This document shows positions 42,330 to 51,347 of a stretch of 64,000 nucleotides of DNA, piece after piece; position 1 is the first letter of the stretch, and each line of letters starts with the position of its first letter. The position numbers were made by a program, and so were the translations under genes. The notes under the pieces were generated by a model that worked only from the letters and a program-made list of their open reading frames with translations, made no database searches and was not told where the DNA came from. This DNA comes from Clostridia bacterium. Its GTDB lineage: Bacteria > Bacillota > Clostridia > Christensenellales > UBA1242. Location of the stretch: assembly GCA_900768545.1 (NCBI GenBank), contig CAAGDD010000004.1, positions 310,001 to 374,000 of the forward strand. The letters are read 5' to 3'.

Positions 42330-43619
42330 ATGAAAGATATCGAAATGTGTTGCTGCACTTTTTGCGGAAGGCCACAAAAAGCGGCAAAAAAGTTGATCGC
42401 AAGTCCAAACGGCGATGCTTTTATCTGTGACGATTGCGTAAAAATTTGTGCTGATATCATCAAAGAAGAAACAGTTAAGGTCAAAAAGTTCAAAGACCTT
42501 GCTTTACCTTCGCCAAAAGATATCAAAGCCTGCCTTGACAACTATGTTATCGGGCAAGAACAAGCAAAAAAGGTGCTTTCAGTCGCAGTTTTCAATCATT
42601 ACAAACGAATAAATTACAATTATCACGTAAAATTGGATAAACAAAATGGCGAAAAAGCAAATTCGCCACTCGAACTTGAAAAAAGCAATATTTTGATGAT
42701 CGGTCCAACAGGAAGCGGAAAAACTTTGCTTGTTAAAACTTTGGCAAAGATTTTGGACGTTCCTTTTGCTTGCGCCGACGCTACAACATTGACCGAAGCG
42801 GGTTATGTGGGCGAAGATGTTGAAAATGTGCTTTTAAAACTTATCCAAAACGCTGATTTTGATATTGAAAAGGCTCAAAGAGGCATTATTTATATCGATG
42901 AAATCGACAAATTGTCAAGAAAGAGCGAAAATCGTTCTCTCACTCGTGATGTAGGCGGCGAGGGCGTGCAACAAGCACTTTTGAAAATTATCGAAAGCAC
43001 AATCGCCAGCGTTCCACCACAAGGCGGAAGAAAACACCCACATCAAGAGATGCTTCAAATTGACACAACAAACATTTTGTTTATTTGCGGCGGGGCTTTT
43101 GTTGGACTTGATGATATTATTCACAAAAGAACATTTGCTTCGGCGTTGGGCTTCAATGCTACTATAAAAAACTCGAAAGAAATCGCAAAAATCGACTATT
43201 CGCGCGATGTTCAGCCTGACGATTTGATTAAATTTGGACTTATTCCAGAATTTGTTGGTCGTCTTCCTATCATCACTGGACTTGACGATTTGGACGAAAA
43301 GGCTCTTCAAAAGATTTTGGTCGAACCTAAAAATTCGCTCATCAAACAATATCAACAAATGTTTAAAATTGACGGCTTTGATATCGAATTTACTGATGAT
43401 GCGATTGAATATGTTGCCAAAAAGGCTATCGAACTTAAAACTGGGGCAAGAGGAATCCGCACAATTATGGAAACTCGAATGCTAGAACTTATGTTTGACC
43501 TTCCTGACAACAAAATTTATGAAAAAATCATAATAAATCGTGACTTTTTCGAAAATGGCGCAAAACCTATTTTGATTAAGTGCGAAAAGGCAGAAAAGAA
43601 AGCCGAAGAAGCAGTTTAA
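42330..43619 (+). CDS. clpX: ATP-dependent Clp protease ATP-binding subunit ClpX
   Basis: 429 aa. N-terminal C4 zinc finger (CTFC, then CDDC), AAA+ domain with Walker A GPTGSGKTLL and Walker B IIYIDEIDK, and the ClpP-docking loop region (FGLIPEFVGRLP precedes domain 2). Unfolds substrates for ClpP. Confidence 0.98.
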   Translation: MKDIEMCCCTFCGRPQKAAKKLIASPNGDAFICDDCVKICADIIKEETVKVKKFKDLALPSPKDIKACLDNYVIGQEQAKKVLSVAVFNHYKRINYNYHVKLDKQNGEKANSPLELEKSNILMIGPTGSGKTLLVKTLAKILDVPFACADATTLTEAGYVGEDVENVLLKLIQNADFDIEKAQRGIIYIDEIDKLSRKSENRSLTRDVGGEGVQQALLKIIESTIASVPPQGGRKHPHQEMLQIDTTNILFICGGAFVGLDDIIHKRTFASALGFNATIKNSKEIAKIDYSRDVQPDDLIKFGLIPEFVGRLPIITGLDDLDEKALQKILVEPKNSLIKQYQQMFKIDGFDIEFTDDAIEYVAKKAIELKTGARGIRTIMETRMLELMFDLPDNKIYEKIIINRDFFENGAKPILIKCEKAEKKAEEAV

Positions 43620-43621
43620 AA

Positions 43622-43650
43622 TAAAAAACACCGATTTGGTGTTTTTTTAA
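43622..43650 (+). terminator. Terminator after clpX
   Basis: AAACACC and GGTGTTT form the stem around GATTT, with seven T after. Confidence 0.85.
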
Positions 43651-43726
43651 TTTTAAACAGAAATATAATTATTATATAGTTTTTAAAATATATTAAATTT
43701 TTCTTTCAATTATTTTTTTGTTTTAA

Positions 43727-43755
43727 TTGACAAAGTTGTGAAAAAAAAGTAAACT
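43727..43755 (+). promoter_or_regulatory. Promoter of rny
   Basis: TTGACA (43727-43732), a 17-nt spacer and TAAACT (43750-43755). Confidence 0.6.
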
Positions 43756-43818
43756 ACAATTAGAGTGTTTGCTTTTTATTTTTTCGTCAAATGGGCAAAA
43801 CTCTTAAAGGGGGAAATT

Positions 43819-45402
43819 ATGACATATTTGTTACTTAGTGTTTCTCCTGCAATCGTATCAGTTATATCAATCGTGTTGTTTATCGTTGGAACTGGCGTTG
43901 GACTTTTGATATATAAAATTTATAGCAGTAAAAAATTACAAAAAAACAAAACAAATGCAATTAAAATTATTGAAGATGCGTATGCAGAAGCAAAGACTAT
44001 TAAAAAAGAAGCTATTTTAGAATGCAAAGAAAACGCACAAAAACTCAAAGATGAAGTCGAAGTTGAAGTTAAAGAACGCCGCGCAGAAGTGGTTAAACTT
44101 GAAGAAAGACTCAATCAAAGAGAAGAATACATTGAAAAGAAAGAGCAGGCTGTTGACAAAAAGAGCGACCAATTGGAAGAAGAAAAGAAGTCACTTTTAG
44201 ATGCCAAAGACGCTCTTGAAAAAACAAAAGCAGAGCAAGAACAAATCAAATCTCAAATTTTGGAAGAACTTGAACGCGTTTCAAAACTTTCAAAACAAGA
44301 AGCAAAAGATATGCTTGTTGCTCAAATGAGAAATGATGCTCAAAAAGAAGCTGCCGTTATCGTAAAGCAAATTGAAGACGAAGCGCGCGAAGATGGCGAA
44401 AAGAAAGCAAGAGAGATTATTGGACAAGCGTTGCAACGCTGTGCGACAGACACAACAAGCGAAATGACTGTTTCTGTTGTAAATCTTCCAAATGACGAAA
44501 TGAAAGGAAGAATTATCGGAAGGGAAGGCAGAAATATTCGTGCTATCGAAGCAGTGACTGGGGTGGAACTTATTGTTGATGACACACCAGAAACTATCAC
44601 AATTTCGGGTTTTGATCCAATTCGAAGAGAAGTCGCAAGATTGTCACTTGAAAAACTTATTTCAGACGGAAGAATTCACCCAACAAGAATTGAAGAAATC
44701 GTCGAAAAAATGCAAAAAGAAGTTGACAAAATAACAAAACAAGCGGGCGAAGATGCTTGCAACGAAACTGGAATTTTCAATTTGAACCCAGAACTTGTCA
44801 AAACTCTTGGTCGCTTGAAATATAGAACAAGTTATGGTCAAAATGTTTTGAAACATTCAATTGAATGCTCAATCATTGCTGGACTTTTGGCTAGCGAAAT
44901 GGGAGCCAATGTAAAAATCGCAAAGCGTGGCGGACTTTTACACGATATCGGAAAAGCTCTTGACCACGAACTTGAAGGAACTCACGTTCAAATCGGCGTT
45001 GACCTTGCAAGAAAATGTGGTGAAAACGAAGCAGTTGTTCACTGCATCGAAGCTCACCACTTTAATGTAGAATTTAGATCAATCGAAGCAGTGATTGTTC
45101 AAGTAGCTGACGCAATTTCAAGTTCTCGTCCTGGCGCTAGAAGAGATAGTTTTGAAAACTATATCAAACGTCTTCAACAACTTGAAGAAATCGCAAATGG
45201 CTTTAAGGGTGTTGAAAAATCTTTCGCTGTTCAAGCGGGCAGAGAAGTAAGAATTATCGTTAAGCCAGAACAAATTTCTGACAGTGAAGCGATGTTTATG
45301 GCAAAAGATATTGCTGCAAAAATCGAAAACGAAATGCAATATCCAGGTCAAATCAAAGTTAATGTTATTCGCGAAAGCAGATTTACTGAAACTGCAAAAT
45401 AA
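43819..45402 (+). CDS. rny: Ribonuclease Y
   Basis: 527 aa. One N-terminal membrane helix (about 10-32), long coiled coil (about 35-190), KH domain with GREGRNIRAIEAVTG, and HD domain with LLHDIGKALDHE. Membrane-bound endonuclease that starts mRNA decay. ATG 43819 follows AAAGGGGG. Confidence 0.97.
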   Translation: MTYLLLSVSPAIVSVISIVLFIVGTGVGLLIYKIYSSKKLQKNKTNAIKIIEDAYAEAKTIKKEAILECKENAQKLKDEVEVEVKERRAEVVKLEERLNQREEYIEKKEQAVDKKSDQLEEEKKSLLDAKDALEKTKAEQEQIKSQILEELERVSKLSKQEAKDMLVAQMRNDAQKEAAVIVKQIEDEAREDGEKKAREIIGQALQRCATDTTSEMTVSVVNLPNDEMKGRIIGREGRNIRAIEAVTGVELIVDDTPETITISGFDPIRREVARLSLEKLISDGRIHPTRIEEIVEKMQKEVDKITKQAGEDACNETGIFNLNPELVKTLGRLKYRTSYGQNVLKHSIECSIIAGLLASEMGANVKIAKRGGLLHDIGKALDHELEGTHVQIGVDLARKCGENEAVVHCIEAHHFNVEFRSIEAVIVQVADAISSSRPGARRDSFENYIKRLQQLEEIANGFKGVEKSFAVQAGREVRIIVKPEQISDSEAMFMAKDIAAKIENEMQYPGQIKVNVIRESRFTETAK

Positions 45403-45446
45403 CATTTCTAAAATTTGTGAAATATAAAAACTTGTAGGAGGGACTT

Positions 45447-45800
45447 ATGGCTGAAAACAAATCAGAAGAAAAGGCTAAAAAACAAGAAGAACGCCAACAA
45501 AAACGCCAAGCAAGATTTTCTTCAACAAAAATCTTGGACTGTGTGGCTTATTTTGCAATTATTTTCATTGCAATCGCTTTGATTTTGAGATTGATTTTCC
45601 AAGGCAAAAATATCGAACTTGAAAAATCTTTCCAAGCAATCGGCGAATGTTTGGCTTACATCATCTGCTTGTGGCTTGGTTTTTATTGGACGATGAAACA
45701 ACGCGGCGCTCGCTGGAACAAGCATAACATTTGGTGGCTTATTTGCTATCTTATCGCTGCTGTTGTGATCATCATCATCTATATCTTGGCAATGGTATAA
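45447..45800 (+). CDS. Small membrane protein downstream of RNase Y
   Basis: 117 aa. A 27-residue Lys/Glu/Gln-rich cytoplasmic start followed by three membrane segments and a WNKHNIWW loop. No family recognised. AGGAGGG precedes the ATG. Co-directional with rny and the next membrane gene. Confidence 0.75.
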   Translation: MAENKSEEKAKKQEERQQKRQARFSSTKILDCVAYFAIIFIAIALILRLIFQGKNIELEKSFQAIGECLAYIICLWLGFYWTMKQRGARWNKHNIWWLICYLIAAVVIIIIYILAMV

Positions 45801-45821
45801 AATTTTTCAAAAGAAGGGGTT

Positions 45822-46190
45822 ATGGCATATATCGTAACATTGATTGCATTGGTTTTGGCTGGTGTATTTGCTATTTTGGTGAAAGTTTGGGCGGGATTTA
45901 TGTATTTCGTCCTTGCTTCACTTATGGCTTTGGCGATTTTTTGGGGTGTGTATTTGATTTACAAATATTTCAAGAGTTTCAAAAAACAACTCGCCGAAAA
46001 TTTCAAATATTTTCGCGCACAAGTGATAAATTCCAAAAACATATCACCAGAACAATTTGACTCAAACGAAGCATTTTATCAAAAAGAATACAAGAAAAAG
46101 ACTTTTAAACTTCGCTTTTTAGAATGGTTTAAAATTGCTTTTTGCTTTGCTTGTGCGGCATCATTTTTGACAGGAATGATATTGTTATAA
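45822..46190 (+). CDS. Small membrane protein, second of pair
   Basis: 122 aa. Two adjacent N-terminal membrane segments, a soluble charged middle (about 50-100) with several Lys and Phe, and one C-terminal membrane segment. No family recognised. GAAGGGG before the ATG; ends at a terminator. Confidence 0.72.
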   Translation: MAYIVTLIALVLAGVFAILVKVWAGFMYFVLASLMALAIFWGVYLIYKYFKSFKKQLAENFKYFRAQVINSKNISPEQFDSNEAFYQKEYKKKTFKLRFLEWFKIAFCFACAASFLTGMILL

Positions 46191-46194
46191 TTTT

Positions 46195-46222
46195 AAAAAG
46201 GGCTTCGGCTCTTTTTTTTCAA
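46195..46222 (+). terminator. Terminator after the membrane gene pair
   Basis: AAGGGC-TTCG-GCTCTT stem-loop with a T-run after. The stretch up to 46425 is AT-rich and holds no gene that I can support. Confidence 0.8.
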
Positions 46223-46428
46223 CATAATTTGATAAAAGTCGCACAGTTTCAAAATTTTGGCGTAAGCGGCTTTTGTTTGGTCAAAACGAATATATGTTCG
46301 TTTTTTGACTTTTCGGGCGAAATCGCGGCGAAATTTTTGATATTTTTATATCATTTTTACTTTAAATATACAAAAACAAACATAACTTTGAGATTTTTTA
46401 AAATTTTGTGAAAAAGAGTGTTTTTGTT

Positions 46429-46456
46429 TTGCAAATTGATTTTAATTTGCTATACT
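46429..46456 (+). promoter_or_regulatory. Promoter of comM-dprA-topA
   Basis: TTGCAA (46429-46434), a 16-nt spacer and TATACT (46451-46456). Confidence 0.55.
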
Positions 46457-46477
46457 GAAAAATATTGTGAGGTGCTT

Positions 46478-48019
46478 ATGTTGTCAAAAGTTACAAGTTT
46501 TGGCTTAACTGGAATTGACGGATTTTCCGTTCAAATTGAAACAGATATGATTGGCGGAGTGCCAAATTTTGAAATGGTTGGACTTGGCGACACTGCTGTT
46601 AAAGAATCAAAAGAACGTGTAAAATCGGCGATTAGAAACTCGGGGTTTGAATATCCTGTCAAACATTATACAATCAATTTAGCACCAGCGGACATCAAAA
46701 AAGAAGGCCCAACTTTTGACCTTGGTATTGCTGTGGGCATCTTGTCAGCGTCAGAACAGATTGAAAACAAAAAATATAAAGATTTTGTATATATTGGCGA
46801 ACTTTCACTCGACGGAAGCGTGCAAAAAGTCAAGGGGGTTTTGCCAATTCTTATCAGCGCGCGCAATATGGGATATAAAAAAATCATTATTCCAAAAGCA
46901 AATGAAGAAGAGGCGCGTTATATTGACGGAATGGAAATTTATGCGGTTTCAAATTTGAGAGAATGCATCGAATTTTTAAACGACGCAACAAATACATATC
47001 TTCTTCCAATTCAAACAAAGTCGTTTGAAGAAGCAACAAAAGAAAATATGAACAAACTTGACTTTGAAAATGTCAAGGGACAAGCGCAAGCAAAGCGCGC
47101 TCTTGAAATCGCTGCTGCTGGCGGTCACAATGTTTTGATGATTGGCCCACCAGGAAGCGGAAAAAGTATGCTTGCAAAGTGTTTTCCTGGCATTTTGCCA
47201 AATTTGACTTTTGAAGAAGCACTCGAAGTGACAAAAGTTCATTCTATCGCAGGCACTCTTGATTTGTCAAAGGGAATTATCACAAACAGACCATTTAGGA
47301 CACCACACCACACAGCGACAGTTATTTCGCTCACAGGCGGCGGACAAAACGCAAAGCCGGGTGAAATAAGTTTGGCACATAATGGAGTGCTTTATTTGGA
47401 CGAATTTCCTGAATACAACAGAAACTTGATCGAAACACTCCGTCAGCCACTTGAAGACGGAATTATCACAGTGGCGCGAAACAAGCAAACTGTGACATAT
47501 CCAGCAAGTTTCACTCTTATCGCGAGTATGAACCCTTGTCCTTGCGGAAATTATGGCTCAAAAGGCAAAGAATGCAAATGTTCACCAGTGCAAATTCACA
47601 AATATCTTTCAAAAATCTCTGGACCAGTTATGGACAGAATTGATATCCATGTTGAAGTTGACAATCTTTCTTATGACGACTTAAATAGCGAAACAAAAGA
47701 AGAATGTTCTGCCGACATCAAAAAACGCGTTGACAAAGCGAGAGAAATACAGCTTAAACGTTTTAAAAATTCAAAGACTTATTCAAATGCCAAAATGACA
47801 GTTCCTCAGACCAAAAAGTTTTGCCATTTGACAAAAGATTGTCAAAATCTTATGGAACAAGCGTTTGACAGTTTGAAACTCAGTGCTCGTGCACACGATC
47901 GAATTTTGAGAGTGGCACGCACCATTGCCGACCTTGAAGGCGAAGAAGAGATCAAACCAGAACATATTGCTGAAGCAATTTCATATCGTGGGCTTGACAG
48001 AAAATATTGGAGTATTTAA
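46478..48019 (+). CDS. comM: YifB/ComM family Mg chelatase-like AAA+ helicase
   Basis: 513 aa. N-terminal Lon-like domain (SFGLTGIDGFSVQIE), AAA+ core with Walker A GPPGSGKSMLAK and Walker B LYLDEFPEY, and the Cys cluster CPCGNYGSKGKECKC. ComM is a hexameric branch-migration helicase that helps integrate transformed DNA. Directly followed by dprA. ATG 46478 is preceded by GAGGTG. Confidence 0.93.
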   Translation: MLSKVTSFGLTGIDGFSVQIETDMIGGVPNFEMVGLGDTAVKESKERVKSAIRNSGFEYPVKHYTINLAPADIKKEGPTFDLGIAVGILSASEQIENKKYKDFVYIGELSLDGSVQKVKGVLPILISARNMGYKKIIIPKANEEEARYIDGMEIYAVSNLRECIEFLNDATNTYLLPIQTKSFEEATKENMNKLDFENVKGQAQAKRALEIAAAGGHNVLMIGPPGSGKSMLAKCFPGILPNLTFEEALEVTKVHSIAGTLDLSKGIITNRPFRTPHHTATVISLTGGGQNAKPGEISLAHNGVLYLDEFPEYNRNLIETLRQPLEDGIITVARNKQTVTYPASFTLIASMNPCPCGNYGSKGKECKCSPVQIHKYLSKISGPVMDRIDIHVEVDNLSYDDLNSETKEECSADIKKRVDKAREIQLKRFKNSKTYSNAKMTVPQTKKFCHLTKDCQNLMEQAFDSLKLSARAHDRILRVARTIADLEGEEEIKPEHIAEAISYRGLDRKYWSI

Positions 48020-49096
48020 TTGACAAATTATACAGAAAAAGACAAATTGTTGATATTGTTTTCAATGTGTGAAATTCCAAACAAAAAACAAGAGCTTATG
48101 CTTGAATGTTTGGAAGATTTTTCTATTGATGCTGTTTTGAAAGGTGATGCGCTCGAATATATATCGACTGACGAATATCATAGACTCGTGTCAAGTTATG
48201 ACAAACAAACGTTTGAGTCGGCTCTTGAAAATATGCAAAACAATAATATCAAAATTTTGACAATTTTTTCGAGCGAATATCCACAACGACTTATAAATCT
48301 TTCTGACAGACCACTTATTTTGTATGCGAAAGGTGATTTGTCGCTAATTGGACAGACTGCGGTCGCTATCGTGGGCACAAGAATGCCAACAAATTATGGA
48401 AAGCTTGTCACCGACAAAATTGCGGGCGAACTTGCTCAAAGCGGAGTGGTGATTATCAGCGGGCTTTGTTACGGCGTCGATGAAATCGCTCATCGAAAAA
48501 CTCTTGAAGTCGGCGGAAAGACCATAGCAGTGGTGGGAAGCGGCTTTCAAAACATTTATCCAGCTATAAACACGTCGCTTGCAAATGAAATTGCCGAAAA
48601 AGGGCTTTTGCTTTCAGAATATTATCCATCTTTTAGAGCAAAAAAATATACTTTTCCACTTCGAAATCGAATTGTGGCGGGCTTGTCCGACGGCGTTTTG
48701 ATCACCGAAGCCGGCATAAAAAGCGGAACGCTGCATACAAAAGAATATGCTTTGGAATATGGCAAAGATGTGTTTGCCGTTCCGGGGAATATAAACTCGC
48801 CAAAGAGCGAACTTCCAAATCAAATTCTCAAGGCCGCACAAGGTGAATGTGTGCTTTGCGCGCAAGATATTTTGGATTACTATGGCATCAAAAAAGACAA
48901 AAAAGTCAAAAAGGCGGTCGAACTGAACATTGACGAGCAAACTATCATAAATTTGCTTGAAAACGGGGAGCAAGATTTTGAGTTTTTGGCTATCAAATCA
49001 AAAATTCCTGTAAATATTTTGAATAGTTATTTGACAACTTTGGAAATTCGTGGTTTAATAAGAAGGTTGCCTGGAAAAGTTTATGCACTTTGTTAA
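48020..49096 (+). CDS. dprA: DNA-processing protein DprA
   Basis: 358 aa. Rossmann-like core with AIVGTRMPTNYGK, SGLCYGVDEIAHRKTLE, GSGFQNIYP and FPLRNRIVAGLSD, plus a C-terminal winged helix (LLENGEQDFEFLAIKSKIPV). Loads RecA on incoming single-stranded DNA. TTG start directly after the comM stop. Together with comM this hints at transformation ability or a retained repair role. Confidence 0.95.
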   Translation: MTNYTEKDKLLILFSMCEIPNKKQELMLECLEDFSIDAVLKGDALEYISTDEYHRLVSSYDKQTFESALENMQNNNIKILTIFSSEYPQRLINLSDRPLILYAKGDLSLIGQTAVAIVGTRMPTNYGKLVTDKIAGELAQSGVVIISGLCYGVDEIAHRKTLEVGGKTIAVVGSGFQNIYPAINTSLANEIAEKGLLLSEYYPSFRAKKYTFPLRNRIVAGLSDGVLITEAGIKSGTLHTKEYALEYGKDVFAVPGNINSPKSELPNQILKAAQGECVLCAQDILDYYGIKKDKKVKKAVELNIDEQTIINLLENGEQDFEFLAIKSKIPVNILNSYLTTLEIRGLIRRLPGKVYALC

Positions 49097-49120
49097 GGCA
49101 GTAAAAAAGGAGAATGCAGT

Positions 49121-51196
49121 TTGAAACTTGTCGTTATCGAAGCACCAGCAAAAAGAGAAACTTTGAAAAAGTATTTGGGAAGTGAATATGAAGTTTTTGC
49201 AACAAAAGGACATATTCGTGACTTGCCAGCAAAAAGTTTTTCGATTGATATAAACAACAACTTTGAGCCTCATTATGAAAACAATCCTGACAAAAAGCAG
49301 TTGATTGAAGACTTGAAGAAAAAAGCATCAAAGGCCGAAGAAGTCTTGCTCGCGACCGACCCGGATAGAGAAGGAGAAGCGATTTCTTGGCATGTTGCAT
49401 ACGTGTTAGGCTTGGATCCAAACACAAAATGCCGTATTCAATATAATGAAATTTCACAAAAGGCTGTCAAAAAGGCTTTGACAGAGCCAAGAGCGATCGA
49501 TTTGTCACTCGTCAACGCCCAACAAGCACGACGCGTTATGGACAGAATTGTGGGCTATAAATTGTCACCAATTTTGTCAAAAAAGATTGCTCCAAAACTT
49601 TCAGCCGGAAGAGTTCAGTCAGTCGCATTAAAACTTGTTGTTGACCGCGAAGTTGAGATTGAAAACTTCAAGCCAGAAGAATTTTGGACAATTACAGCGT
49701 TCCACGATGAAGCGGGAGTGAAATTTAAATCGACTCTTACAAGTTTTAAATCAAAAAAGATCAAACTTGAAAACAAAGCTCAAGTTGACCAAGTTTTATC
49801 GACTATCAAAGGAAAAGACTTTGTTGTCGAAAAAATTGAAAAGAAAAACACAAAATCACACGCTTTGCCACCATTTACAACCAGCACAATGCAACAAGAC
49901 GCGCTCAACAAACTTGGAATGAGTTTGAAACGCACAACTGCATCGGCGCAAGAGTTGTATGAAGGCGTTGAAGTGAAGGGCGAAGGCAAAATCGCACTTA
50001 TCACTTATATTAGAACAGACTCGACCAGAGTCGCAGTTGAAGCGCAAAATGCTTGCCGTGACTTTATTGCACAAAAGTTTGGAAAAGATTATGTTCCTGA
50101 AAAACCAAACATTTATGCCACAAAGAAAAACGCACAAGACGCGCACGAAGCGATTAGACCTATTTCGATGCAAGTTACGCCAGAAATGGTCAAAGATTCG
50201 CTCACAAAAGACAATTATAGACTTTATAAATTGATTTATGAAAGATTTTTGGCGAGTCAAATGAGCGAAGCACTCTATTCAAATGTCAATGTTTCGTTCA
50301 ATGTCGAAGATTATATCTTCAAGGCAGTTGGAAAGACTTTGGAATTTGCCGGCTACACAGCAGTTTACAAAGAATATGTTGATGAAGAAAAGCAAGAAAT
50401 CAGCAAATTGCCAAAACTTCAAGAAAACAGCACTGTCAAAGTGACCGAAATCAAAGATGAACAAAAATTTACAAAGCCTCCAGCACGATACAGCGAAGCA
50501 AGTCTTGTTAAGGCAATGGAAGAAAAGGGAATTGGTCGTCCTGCGACTTACGCAGCAACAATCACAATTTTGACCGCAAGAAATTATTGCACAAAAGAAG
50601 GAAAATATCTTGTTCCAACCGAACTTGGCAGAAAAATCACCGAATATCTTGACAAATTTTTCCACGGCGTTATAAATGTAAAATTCACCGCTTATATGGA
50701 AGGCAGACTTGACGATATCGCCGAAAACAAAGACGATTGGCACGAAGTCGTTGAAAACTTCTGGAACGGATTTAAAGGGCTTTTGGAAAAGGCTGACGCA
50801 AGCAGCGTGACAATGAAATCACAACCAGTCGAAACCGATATCGTCTGCGAAAAATGCGGGCACAAGATGGTTGTTCGAGAAGGAAAATATGGAAAATTTT
50901 TGGGCTGCTCAAACTTTCCAAAGTGCAAAAATGTAAAACCTATGGAAGGCGAAGAGAAGAAAGCCGTTGGCGTTTGTCCTGAATGCGGAAAAAGCGTTTA
51001 TCCATTTAAAACAAAGCACGGGAAAACCTTCTACGCTTGTGAAGATAGACATGGCTGCAACTTTATGAGTTGGGATATCCCAACAGGCAAAAAATGCCCA
51101 GAGTGCGGAAAGTATCTTATCCGTCGCGGCAAAAAAATCAAGTGCAGTGCTTGCCAATATCAAGAAGAAATGCCACAAGAACAATCAAATTCATAA
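49121..51196 (+). CDS. topA: DNA topoisomerase I
   Basis: 691 aa. Toprim domain (LVVIEAPAKRETLKKYLG, ATDPDREGEAISWH), active Tyr296 in ITYIRTDSTR, and three C-terminal zinc ribbons (CEKCGHK...CSNFPKC, CPECGKS...CEDRHGC, CPECGKY...CSACQ). Relaxes negative supercoils. TTG start follows AAAGGAG. Follows dprA as in Bacillus. Confidence 0.98.
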   Translation: MKLVVIEAPAKRETLKKYLGSEYEVFATKGHIRDLPAKSFSIDINNNFEPHYENNPDKKQLIEDLKKKASKAEEVLLATDPDREGEAISWHVAYVLGLDPNTKCRIQYNEISQKAVKKALTEPRAIDLSLVNAQQARRVMDRIVGYKLSPILSKKIAPKLSAGRVQSVALKLVVDREVEIENFKPEEFWTITAFHDEAGVKFKSTLTSFKSKKIKLENKAQVDQVLSTIKGKDFVVEKIEKKNTKSHALPPFTTSTMQQDALNKLGMSLKRTTASAQELYEGVEVKGEGKIALITYIRTDSTRVAVEAQNACRDFIAQKFGKDYVPEKPNIYATKKNAQDAHEAIRPISMQVTPEMVKDSLTKDNYRLYKLIYERFLASQMSEALYSNVNVSFNVEDYIFKAVGKTLEFAGYTAVYKEYVDEEKQEISKLPKLQENSTVKVTEIKDEQKFTKPPARYSEASLVKAMEEKGIGRPATYAATITILTARNYCTKEGKYLVPTELGRKITEYLDKFFHGVINVKFTAYMEGRLDDIAENKDDWHEVVENFWNGFKGLLEKADASSVTMKSQPVETDIVCEKCGHKMVVREGKYGKFLGCSNFPKCKNVKPMEGEEKKAVGVCPECGKSVYPFKTKHGKTFYACEDRHGCNFMSWDIPTGKKCPECGKYLIRRGKKIKCSACQYQEEMPQEQSNS

Positions 51197-51206
51197 AAAT
51201 ACAAAA

Positions 51207-51237
51207 TTAAGTTGAGATTTCTCAACTTTTTTTTAAA
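51207..51237 (+). terminator. Terminator after topA
   Basis: AGTTGAGA and TCTCAACT form an 8-bp stem with a short loop, followed by eight T. Confidence 0.9.
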
Positions 51238-51253
51238 AACATTTTCAAATGTT

Positions 51254-51283
51254 TTGATTATTGGTGGCATATTGTGATATAAT
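51254..51283 (+). promoter_or_regulatory. Promoter of hslU
   Basis: TTGATT (51254-51259), an 18-nt spacer and TATAAT (51278-51283). The leader is about 60 nt. Confidence 0.6.
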
Positions 51284-51347
51284 TTATTTGTGTAATTGTG
51301 CATTGCTTACATTTTGCACAAATGACTTAAATTTTAGGGGGATTATA

